A stretch of 64,000 nt of DNA from Pseudomonas sp. R-28-1W-6. GTDB taxonomy: Bacteria; Pseudomonadota; Gammaproteobacteria; Pseudomonadales; Pseudomonadaceae. Positions 47,291-54,357 of this stretch are shown piece by piece. Positions within the stretch are counted from its first letter, which is position 1. Every line of letters begins with the position of its first letter. The stretch is from positions 620,001-684,000 of the forward strand of contig NZ_WELK01000002.1 of the NCBI RefSeq assembly GCF_009799925.1, written 5' to 3'. The notes under the pieces were generated by a model. The model saw nothing but the letters and a program-made list of their open reading frames with translations. It did not search any database and had not been told where the DNA came from. The position numbers and the translations under genes are program-made.

Positions 47291-48328
47291 ATGAAACCCA
47301 TAGTCGATCCGCGCTACTCGGAGGCCTCGGCGCCACCGCAGATCTCCCGCTTCCTGCTGCAGTACGTGGTCGCCTGCGGCCATGACCCGGCGCTGCTGTG
47401 CCGTGGCCTGGGCTTCGCCCCGGAGGATCTGAAACGCCCGGACTACCGCCTGTCCTTCCGCCAGAGCTACCAGCTGGTGCGCCGCGCCCAGCAACTGCTC
47501 GGCGACAGCGGCCTGGGCCTGACGGTCGGCAGCCGGCAGACGCCGGTGTCCTGGGGCCTGGTGGGGCTGGCCATGCTGGCCTGCCCGGACCTGGGCACGG
47601 CGCTGCAACTGGCGCTGCGCTACCAGTGGCACATCGGCAGCCTGCTCGACTACCGCATGGAATTCGCCGGCAACCAGGTGCTGATCTACGCCACGCCGCG
47701 CTTCTTCGACCAGGAAGTGGCGGCGTTCTACCTGGAGGAGGCGTTTTCCAGCAGCCTGGCCATCGTGCGTTTCCTCACCGGCCAGGACCTGGTCGCCAGC
47801 CGCATCGAGGTGCAGCACCCCAGCCCGCCCCACGCGCAGCGCTATGCCGAGCTGTTCCGCTGCCCGCTGCGCTTTTCCGGCGCGCACAACCTGATGCAGT
47901 TCCCGATCGAGTGGCTGGAGTTGCCGCTGCCGACCCGCGACGACTATGTCGTCGCCGAGACCTGCCTGCTGCTGGACGGCACCATTCGCCAGGACCAGGG
48001 ACTGAGCGACCTGGTCGAAACCATCGAGCGCGAGGTGCGCAAGAACCTCGGCGCGCCGCCTTCGCTGAACCAGCTGGCCAGCCAGTTGAACCTGAGCGAA
48101 CGCACCCTGCGCCGGCGCATCGGCGAGGCGGGCCTGAGCTACTACGGCATAGTCGACGAGCTGCGGCGGACTCGCGCCTTGCAACTGCTCGGCCAGCGCG
48201 ACAACCGGCTGATCGACGTGGCCTGCGCCACCGGCTTCAGCGACGTGCGCAACTTCCGCCGCGCCTTCAAGCGCTGGACCGGGGTGACGCCGCGCACGGC
48301 GAAGCAGCGTATCGTTCAGGAACCCTGA
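47291..48328 (+). CDS. AraC-family regulator
   Basis: A 345-residue AraC/XylS regulator with an N-terminal ligand domain of the Arabinose_bd / OruR-like type (SRFLLQYVVACGHDPALLCRGLGF...YRLSFRQSYQLVRRAQQLLGDSGLGLTVG). The C-terminal double helix-turn-helix is clear: PPSLNQLASQLNLSERTLRRRIGEAGLSYYGIVDELRRTRALQLL and LIDVACATGFSDVRNFRRAFKRWTGVTPR. The ATG at 47291 follows GGGGGC. It is divergent from the DUF1302-DUF1329 operon with a 173-bp intergenic region, so it probably controls that operon and perhaps the convergent export operon. The inducer is unknown. Confidence 0.94.
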   Translation: MKPIVDPRYSEASAPPQISRFLLQYVVACGHDPALLCRGLGFAPEDLKRPDYRLSFRQSYQLVRRAQQLLGDSGLGLTVGSRQTPVSWGLVGLAMLACPDLGTALQLALRYQWHIGSLLDYRMEFAGNQVLIYATPRFFDQEVAAFYLEEAFSSSLAIVRFLTGQDLVASRIEVQHPSPPHAQRYAELFRCPLRFSGAHNLMQFPIEWLELPLPTRDDYVVAETCLLLDGTIRQDQGLSDLVETIEREVRKNLGAPPSLNQLASQLNLSERTLRRRIGEAGLSYYGIVDELRRTRALQLLGQRDNRLIDVACATGFSDVRNFRRAFKRWTGVTPRTAKQRIVQEP

Positions 48329-48339
48329 TGCCCTGCCCC

Positions 48340-48397
48340 GTGGGCGCGCCGGGCGCAGCGCTGCGCCACGCCAATCGGGGCGCACGGCGCGGCCTAC
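48340..48397. repeat. Palindromic intergenic repeat, family 1, copy E (degenerate)
   Basis: GTGGGCGCGCCGGGCGCAGC and GGGGCGCACGGCGCGGCCTAC are inverted partners with several mismatches. It fills the gap between the convergent AraC and PLP-protein genes and its right end abuts the PLP-protein stop. Confidence 0.6.
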
Positions 48398-49675
48398 TCA
48401 GGACTCCTGGTACACCGGCCAGCGCTCGACGATCCGGCCCGCGCGCACGGCCAGCAGGTCGCCGAACTGCAGCAGCACCGACTCGCTCTGGGTCGGCCGC
48501 AGGAACACCTGGTCGTCCACCGCCAGCCCCACCGCCGGCGAGCCATTGACCAGTTCCTGGTTCGAGCTGCGCCCATACAGGCCACTCAGTTGCAGCCCGG
48601 CGGGCGACACCGGGTCGGCCATCCAGTTGCCGCCATAGATGAAGAAGGTTTCGCGCTGGTTGACGTCCCACCAGGAGAACAGCCGGGACTGCTCATCCAG
48701 CGCCGGGATGCGCAGCGCCCCCGTGTGTTTGAGCACCGGCGTGGCGATAAATAGCGCCGGTTCATGCTCGGCCAGCGACGGCAGGTCGTAATGGCTGGGC
48801 TTGAGCAAGCCGGTGCCGATCGCCACCTCACTGCTCAGCGACTCGCGCTCATGGGCGCGGTAGCTGGGGCTGCCGGCGGTGTTCAGGGTCAGCCCCTCGC
48901 GCCACAGGCCGGGGAAGCGCTGGCGGGTGAAGTCCACCTGGCGCTGGTACAGCGCCATCACCTTGGCCAGCAGTTCGTCCTGGGTGCCGAGCAGCTCCGG
49001 CAGGTTCATGCCGACGAACGGGTCGTAGCCCATGAACCCGGCGAACTCCAGGTGCCGCGGGTTATCCGCGATCAGCTGCAGCAGCGGCGCCAGCGCCTGG
49101 GTGTCGCCCACGCCGCCGCGATGCAGGCCGACGTCCAGCTCGATGTTGATGCGCAGCCGCGTGCCCAGCCCCTGGGCCAGCGCCAGGTACTGCTGCAGGC
49201 GTTCGCGGCTGTCGATCAGCCACTGCAGCTGGCGGGCCGGGTCGAACGGGCCGCGGTGCTGCGCGTAGAACAGCTGCGCCGAGCGCACCGGCAGCGGCTT
49301 GCCGAGCAGGATGTCGGCCTCGGGAAACAGGCGCGCATCGTGATTGAGAAAGGGCTGGTGGAAGGACATCAGCCGCCGGGTGCCGAGGCGCTCGCCGATG
49401 TAGCGCAACAGCTCGGGGGCCGGCAGCGACTTTTCCACCAGGCGCAGCTGCTTGCCGCTGCGCGCGAGGAACTGGCGCACCACCTCGATGTTGTGGTCGA
49501 GCCGGTCGAGGTCGATCACCAGCGCCGGGCGCATCGGCCCGTGGGCCTTCAGCTCCCGGTTCAGCGCCTGGAAGTAGGCGTCGTGCGGCCGCCCCTGGTC
49601 CCCCGGGCGCAGCCAGGCGGCGGCCAGCAGCCCGCCGGCGCCCAGACCGGCCAGTACGAATGCGCGTCGCTTCAT
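48398..49675 (-). CDS. Exported DSD1/alanine racemase N-domain-like PLP protein
   Basis: A 425-residue protein with an N-terminal twin-arginine-like signal MKRRAFVLAGLGAGGLLAAA (RRAFV), so it would be exported folded with cofactor. The core is the fold-III alanine racemase N-terminal barrel: ALVIDLDRLDHNIEVVRQFL and RLVEKSLPAPELL (probable PLP-lysine Lys82), then LRINIELDVGLHRGGVG. The C-terminal half has the D-serine dehydratase / D-threonine aldolase-like domain (ETFFIYGGNWMADPVSPAGLQLSGLYGRSSNQELVNGS). Catalysis on D-hydroxy amino acids is the family norm, but the metal ligands are not certain here. It is the third gene of a cyt c-flavoenzyme-PLP operon. Confidence 0.83.
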   Translation of the reverse strand: MKRRAFVLAGLGAGGLLAAAWLRPGDQGRPHDAYFQALNRELKAHGPMRPALVIDLDRLDHNIEVVRQFLARSGKQLRLVEKSLPAPELLRYIGERLGTRRLMSFHQPFLNHDARLFPEADILLGKPLPVRSAQLFYAQHRGPFDPARQLQWLIDSRERLQQYLALAQGLGTRLRINIELDVGLHRGGVGDTQALAPLLQLIADNPRHLEFAGFMGYDPFVGMNLPELLGTQDELLAKVMALYQRQVDFTRQRFPGLWREGLTLNTAGSPSYRAHERESLSSEVAIGTGLLKPSHYDLPSLAEHEPALFIATPVLKHTGALRIPALDEQSRLFSWWDVNQRETFFIYGGNWMADPVSPAGLQLSGLYGRSSNQELVNGSPAVGLAVDDQVFLRPTQSESVLLQFGDLLAVRAGRIVERWPVYQES

Positions 49676-49684
49676 CGTTCCTCC

Positions 49685-51079
49685 TCAACCGAGACCGAAC
49701 AGGCCGGCCAGGTGCGCGTTGACGAAGCGGCCGTGCGGGTCCAGCGCCTGGCGCACCTCGGTGAATGCCTTCCAGCGCGGGTACAGCGCCTCCAGCTGGC
49801 GGGCGCCCAGGCTGTGCAACTTGCCCCAGTGCGGCCGGCCCTGGTACTTCCAGAAGATCGGCTCGATCGCGGCGAAGAAGTTGTGATGGTCCATCGCATA
49901 GTGCTGGTGCACCGAGATCGCGCAACTGTCGCGCCCCTCGAACATGCTCAGGGGGATGTCGTCGGCCTTGACGTAGCGATACTCGATGGGGAACCAGGTG
50001 CGCAGGTTGCCGTCGTCGATGCGCTTGAGGATCTCGCGCAGGCAGGCCGGGCCGTGCTCGGCCGGCACCGAGTACTCCATCTCGTTGAAGCGCACGTTGC
50101 GCACATTGGCGAAGATGTCATGGGCGTCGCCCACCCGGTCCTCGAAGCTGGCCAGATGGCGCATGTTGTTCAGCAGGCTGCGGCGCAGGTCGGGGTAATC
50201 GCTGAGGTGCTTGTCCAGCCCCTCGATCAGCCCGATGAAGCCGTTGCCGCCCTCCTCGTCCGGCGGCAGCGGCGGCGTGCTCGGGTCCTCGGTCTCGTTC
50301 AGCGCCACCGCCAGCGCGTAGTCGGAATGGGTGACCACCAGCATTTCCCAGTGCTGGTTGTCGCGCTTGAGGTTGTCGACATCCTCCAGCAGCTCCTCGG
50401 TCCTGGCGAGCCACTGGCGCTCGCGCAGCCGGTAGGCGGCGCGGTTCTGCAGGCGCACGCGGGTCACCACGCCCAGCGCGCCGAGCGACACGCGCGCGGC
50501 GTCGAACAGCTCGGGGTTGCGCGCGCGACTGCAGTCGAGCACCTCGCCGGCGGCGCTGACCAGTTGCAGGCCGCAGACCTGGGCGGAATAGGAGCCGAAA
50601 CCGATGCCGGTGCCATGGGTCGAGGTGGCGATCGCCCCGGCCAGCGTCTGGTAGTCGATGTCGGCCATGTTGACCAGCGCCTGGCCAACCGCCTGCAACG
50701 GCGCGCCCATCTGCGCCATCGGCGTGCCGCCGGCGAACTCGGCCTGCAGAGTCTGTCGATCATGCGCCAACAGGCCGGCGAAGTGGCTGAGCGAGAGCAG
50801 GGTACCGTCGGTGGGCACCAGCGCGCTGAAGGAATGCCCCGAGCCGACCGGGCGGATCTTGCCCGGGGCCTGGCGGATGACCTGCACCAGCTCGTCGAGA
50901 TCCTTCGGCGCCAGCCGCTCCAGCGGCAGGCAGCTCTGCGCACCGGACCAGTTGCGCCAGGGCATGAGGCGCGGCGCCGGCGCGGTTTCGGCCCACAGCG
51001 AGCGGGCCGGCAGCGCCAGGCAGGCGCCCAGCAGGCTGGCACGCTGCAACAGCTGGCGACGGGAGAACGGCTGGCCCAT
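49685..51079 (-). CDS. Exported FAD-linked oxidoreductase of the D-arabinono-1,4-lactone oxidase family
   Basis: A 464-residue flavoenzyme with a twin-arginine signal (SRRQLLQRASLLGACLALPA). The FAD domain starts PLERLAPKDLDELVQVIRQAPGKIRPVGSGHSFSALVPTDGTLLSL, where His82 in GSGHSF is the position that covalently holds FAD in gulonolactone-type oxidases. ATSTHGTGIGFGSYSAQVCGLQLV follows. The C-terminal ALO domain has WKYQGRPHWGKLHSL, the HWGK signature. The stop of the upstream cytochrome c gene is one base from its start, so electrons could pass to that cytochrome instead of oxygen. The substrate is unknown. Confidence 0.9.
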   Translation of the reverse strand: MGQPFSRRQLLQRASLLGACLALPARSLWAETAPAPRLMPWRNWSGAQSCLPLERLAPKDLDELVQVIRQAPGKIRPVGSGHSFSALVPTDGTLLSLSHFAGLLAHDRQTLQAEFAGGTPMAQMGAPLQAVGQALVNMADIDYQTLAGAIATSTHGTGIGFGSYSAQVCGLQLVSAAGEVLDCSRARNPELFDAARVSLGALGVVTRVRLQNRAAYRLRERQWLARTEELLEDVDNLKRDNQHWEMLVVTHSDYALAVALNETEDPSTPPLPPDEEGGNGFIGLIEGLDKHLSDYPDLRRSLLNNMRHLASFEDRVGDAHDIFANVRNVRFNEMEYSVPAEHGPACLREILKRIDDGNLRTWFPIEYRYVKADDIPLSMFEGRDSCAISVHQHYAMDHHNFFAAIEPIFWKYQGRPHWGKLHSLGARQLEALYPRWKAFTEVRQALDPHGRFVNAHLAGLFGLG

Positions 51080-51080
51080 G

Positions 51081-51467
51081 TCAGCGGCCCTCCGTCGGCA
51101 CTGCCGCCATGAACTCGATCAGCGCCCGGAACTCCTGCTCCGTGCACTGCATGCACAGCCCCATCGGCGGCATGCCCTGGAAGCCATTGATGCTGTGCTC
51201 CAGTAGGGTATCCAGGCCCTTGGCCAGGCGCGGCGTCCAGGCCACGGCATCGCCGGTCAGCGGCGCGCCGGCAGCCGGGTTGGCATGGCACTGCCGGCAA
51301 CTGGCGCCATACAGCTGCGCCAGCGCCGCATCGGCCGGCACGGCCTGCGCAGCGCCCGTAGGCGCCGGTGCGCCGGCCTCTTCGCCACAACCGCCCAGCA
51401 GCGCGCACAGCCCCAGCATGGCGGCCAGGCCGCGCCACCTTCGGCCCCAGTTCTGCCCTGCCTGCAT
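51081..51467 (-). CDS. Cytochrome c lipoprotein (c5-like)
   Basis: A 128-residue lipoprotein cytochrome. The lipobox is LGGC (Cys27), so the protein is anchored in a membrane facing the periplasm. The heme site is CRQCH (Cys57-Cys60-His61), and the distal Met is in GMPPMG. A second CMQC pair near the C-terminus is the cytochrome c5 type. The ATG at 51467 gives a good signal; an upstream in-frame ATG at 51506 is less likely. It is first in the operon with the flavoenzyme and PLP protein and would carry electrons from the former. Confidence 0.88.
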   Translation of the reverse strand: MQAGQNWGRRWRGLAAMLGLCALLGGCGEEAGAPAPTGAAQAVPADAALAQLYGASCRQCHANPAAGAPLTGDAVAWTPRLAKGLDTLLEHSINGFQGMPPMGLCMQCTEQEFRALIEFMAAVPTEGR

Positions 51468-51578
51468 AGCCCCCTCCGAACGCCTGTTGATCTCGATGCC
51501 ATTCACACTAAAACAGCGTCGCGCGGCGTATGAGGTCTCAAACGGCCAGCCAGGAACAGGGAAACGGCCAAAACCCGG

Positions 51579-51607
51579 GCCTGCGCGCGGGGCCGGGTCG
51601 CGCAGGC
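51579..51607. terminator. Hairpin after the GGDEF gene
   Basis: GCCTGCGCG and CGCGCAGGC form a perfect 9-bp stem around an 11-base loop. It lies about 60 bp after the GGDEF stop and before the cytochrome operon promoter region. There is no T-run. Confidence 0.45.
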
Positions 51608-51665
51608 GTGCCCTTGTCGCGGCAGGCGGAGCCGTCGAACGGCCGGTAACTGGACGGCTGCGGCG

Positions 51666-53192
51666 TCACAGCCCCGGATCATGCTCGATGTGATTGCGCC
51701 CGTTGGCCTTGGCGCTGTAGAGCCACTGGTCCGCGCGCTTGATGGCCTGATCCAGGCTTTCCCCCTCGCCGAGCAGGACCAGGCCGCCGCTCAGGGTCAC
51801 CGGCCGATCCCCCGGCTGGATCCGCGTGCGCTGGGCCGCCTCGCGCATGCGCTCGGCAGACTGGCGCGCCTGGGCCGGCGCATCGAGCAGCAGGACGATG
51901 ACGAACTCCTCGCCGCCCCAGCGGCACACCAGGTCGAAGGGCCGGCAGGCCTTGCACAGGTGACCGCCCAGCTGCTTGAGCACGCTGTCGCCGACCGCAT
52001 GCCCGTAGCTGTCGTTGATCGTCTTGAAGTGGTCGATATCCATCAGCAGCACGGCGGGCACCAGCCGCTTGCGCGCCGCCAGGGCCAGCGCCACCCCGGC
52101 CTTTTCATAGAAGCCGCGGCGGTTGAGGGTCTGGGTCAGCGGGTCGACATGGGTCATGCGGGTCATCTGGGCGAGCGCCCCCATTAGCCGCCAGGCGAAC
52201 AGGCAGAGCAAGCCGAGCATGAGGATCAGCAGCCAGGTCGGTGCGCTTTCGCGCACGGCCGCCCAGAGCAGGGTGTGAGGCTCGAGCCGATGCACCGCCC
52301 ACAACTCGTCGGCGACCACCGGCGCGCTGAGCCAGTGGTTGCCCTGCTCGTCGGCATGCCAGTCGACTGGGCGGTCGCCGAGGGGCGGGCGCAGGTGCGT
52401 GCCGGGCTCGAAGCCGCCGGGCCGGGCGACCAGGTGGGCGTTCTCGCTGACCAGCATGGTTTCGCCGGCCGCCTCACCCAGCACCACCAGCTGCTGCAGG
52501 GTATCCAGACGCAGATCCAGGGCGACCACACCGAGGAAACGCTCCCCGGCATACACCGGCTGGGCGAAGGTGAAGATCCAGCCCTGGCCGGCGGCATCCT
52601 GGTAGGGGCCATCGAGGATCATCCGCCGCTGCGGGTTCAGCGCGGGAGCGGACTCGCGCCAGTAGTCGCGCCGATACAGCTCGGGGGTGAAGTGGAAATT
52701 GCCGAGCGGGCTGTCCGGCGCCATGTAGATGAAGCCGCTGGCCGACAGGTAGTACAGCCAGACCACGGCCTCGTGGAACTCGAGCGCCGGGCGCATCTGC
52801 GCATCCAGCGTCAGCGCCGCCTGCACCTCCAGCAGTTGCGCCTCGCTCAGCGGCAGCGCGGCATTCCCGCTCAGGCGCCCGGCGAGCTGCCCCTGCGTAT
52901 CCTCCAGCTCCCAGACCCGGTACTCGGGCCGCTCCCGCAGCCGCTGTGGCAGGTCGGCCCGGACGGCGGGCGCCCGATAGTTGTCGACCAGCAGGTTGCG
53001 CATCACCGCGACCTGATCACGGTGCAGGGTGACGAAGGTGCCGATCAGGGCGGCCCGGCTGTGGAAGGTATTTTCCACCTCCTGGCGCAGCATGTTCAGG
53101 CTGTGCAGGAAGGTCGCGGTACCGGCCAGCAAGGACAGCGTACTCAAGACCGCAATGACGGCCACCAGGCGCCGCTTGGAGTTGATCAGCAT
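51666..53192 (-). CDS. Membrane-bound diguanylate cyclase with dCache-like sensor
   Basis: A 508-residue predicted c-di-GMP synthase. The first helix (RLVAVIAVLSTLSLLAGTATFL) is followed by a ~270-residue periplasmic sensor with a dCache-like WIFTFAQPVYAGERFLGVVALDL segment, a second helix (SAPTWLLILMLGLLCLFAWRL) and a GGDEF domain. The catalytic motif is GGEEF in CRWGGEEFVIV. The inhibitory I-site RxxD (RPFD) is exactly five residues before it, so product inhibition is expected. ATG 53192 (MLINSKRR) is chosen as the natural start of the first helix. The ligand is unknown. Confidence 0.92.
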   Translation of the reverse strand: MLINSKRRLVAVIAVLSTLSLLAGTATFLHSLNMLRQEVENTFHSRAALIGTFVTLHRDQVAVMRNLLVDNYRAPAVRADLPQRLRERPEYRVWELEDTQGQLAGRLSGNAALPLSEAQLLEVQAALTLDAQMRPALEFHEAVVWLYYLSASGFIYMAPDSPLGNFHFTPELYRRDYWRESAPALNPQRRMILDGPYQDAAGQGWIFTFAQPVYAGERFLGVVALDLRLDTLQQLVVLGEAAGETMLVSENAHLVARPGGFEPGTHLRPPLGDRPVDWHADEQGNHWLSAPVVADELWAVHRLEPHTLLWAAVRESAPTWLLILMLGLLCLFAWRLMGALAQMTRMTHVDPLTQTLNRRGFYEKAGVALALAARKRLVPAVLLMDIDHFKTINDSYGHAVGDSVLKQLGGHLCKACRPFDLVCRWGGEEFVIVLLLDAPAQARQSAERMREAAQRTRIQPGDRPVTLSGGLVLLGEGESLDQAIKRADQWLYSAKANGRNHIEHDPGL

Positions 53193-53394
53193 CGGCACGC
53201 TACTCGCGGAGGGCGAACCGCGGCGCGGAGGCCGGGTTCTTGTTGTTCTAGGTGGCAGCCATGTTACTGATCCCAGCCTAACGGGCATAGACGCGCGAGC
53301 CGGCATGCCGGCCAGCCATCCGCCTAGTGCGGGCCGCGCCACTTGCAGGTATCTTCGGCGCCTCCCCCGCCGCTCCCGAGGACCTACCTGCACC

Positions 53395-53967
53395 ATGAAC
53401 AGCCGCTTAATCCGGGCCGCCCTCCTCTGCACCGCCGCCCTGGGCACAGCCACCGCGCAGGCCAAGGTGGAGGTGCAAGCCGTGCAGCACAAGAGCATCG
53501 GCCGCATGCTGGTGGCCAAGGTCTCGGAAGACATCGCCCCCGGCGACTACGAGGCGCTGCTGCAGGGCATCAAGGACAACCCGGGCCAATACGCGCAGAA
53601 GGTCGTGCTGCTGGACAGCATCGGCGGCGGCGTGCAGGAGGCCATCCGCATGGGCCGCCTGCTGCACGAGACCGGCTTCAGCACCCTGGTGCCGTCCACC
53701 GGCGTCTGCCAGGGCAGCTGCGTCTACCTACTGGCGGCCGGCCGCGCCAGGACCGTGCGCGGCTATGTCGGCATCCACCGGCCCTATTACCCGGGCGGCG
53801 ATTCGGCCCGAGCCGAGTCGGCCGCCAACGGAGTGCGCTACAACCCGGCGGCCTACCTCCAGGAAATGAGCATCCCGAGCGGCCTGGTCGCGCAGATGCA
53901 CAGCATCGACCCGCAGCGCATGCACGTGCTCTCGCCCGAGGAACTCGCCCGGTACCGGCTGAACTGA
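53395..53967 (+). CDS. Exported ClpP-fold-like protein (COG3904-like)
   Basis: A 190-residue exported protein with signal peptide MNSRLIRAALLCTAALGTATAQA. The central region has the serine-peptidase/ClpP-crotonase pattern: KVVLLDSIGGGVQEAIRMGRLLHETGFSTLVPSTGVCQGSCVYLLAAG, where IGGG is the oxyanion loop and GSC would carry the nucleophile position. The following RTVRGYVGIHRPYY block is also typical of COG3904 periplasmic proteins. Activity is not shown in this family. It stands alone, convergent with copZ and divergent from the GGDEF gene. Confidence 0.82.
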   Translation: MNSRLIRAALLCTAALGTATAQAKVEVQAVQHKSIGRMLVAKVSEDIAPGDYEALLQGIKDNPGQYAQKVVLLDSIGGGVQEAIRMGRLLHETGFSTLVPSTGVCQGSCVYLLAAGRARTVRGYVGIHRPYYPGGDSARAESAANGVRYNPAAYLQEMSIPSGLVAQMHSIDPQRMHVLSPEELARYRLN

Positions 53968-53980
53968 TCGGCCGCCGGCG

Positions 53981-54250
53981 TCACCGGCAGCAGCAGCTGG
54001 CGCCGCCACAGCCACCGGTCTGGCGGGCCTCGGCCGGATTGGCAGGGCCGAGCACGCGGGCCGGGTAGCCGGCCTGTTGCAGGGCGGCCAGCAGTTCCCG
54101 GCTGTCGACTTGCGCCGCGACCCCGACCTTGCCGGAAGCCAGGTCGACCCGTACCTCGCCGACGCCGGCGAGCGAACCCAGCGCGGCGCTGACCCGCTTG
54201 ACGCAGGCGCCGCAGCTCATGCCCTCGACCTGCAGTTCGATAGTCTTCAT
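53981..54250 (-). CDS. CopZ-like copper chaperone with Cys-rich C-terminal tail
   Basis: An 89-residue heavy-metal-associated protein. Residues 1-65 are the HMA domain with GMSCGACVKR (Cys13, Cys16), the copper-binding motif. An extra tail ends TGGCGGASCCCR with four more Cys, not present in ordinary CopZ. The ATG at 54250 (MKTIELQVEGMSC) follows GGGGGAATG, and a CueR-type operator lies 70-93 bp upstream. The tail suggests extra Cu(I) binding or storage, which is inference. It would hand Cu(I) to CopA, whose gene is immediately upstream. Confidence 0.9.
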   Translation of the reverse strand: MKTIELQVEGMSCGACVKRVSAALGSLAGVGEVRVDLASGKVGVAAQVDSRELLAALQQAGYPARVLGPANPAEARQTGGCGGASCCCR

Positions 54251-54320
54251 CACACATTCCCCCTTGAGCGTTGCCTGTGGCCGGCTCCGGCGCAGTTCGC
54301 CGGGCCTTGCGCCCATCCTC

Positions 54321-54343
54321 GACCTTGCCACGATGGCAAGGTC
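54321..54343 (-). promoter_or_regulatory. CueR-type operator/promoter of copZ
   Basis: GACCTTGCCA-CGA-TGGCAAGGTC is a perfect 10-bp inverted repeat. On the minus strand it lies between a -35 TTGACC and, 19 bases on, a weak -10 GAGGAT, the long spacing typical of MerR-family promoters. It is between the copA stop (54358) and the copZ start. Confidence 0.85.
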
Positions 54344-54357
54344 AAGCGCCTTCGCCC

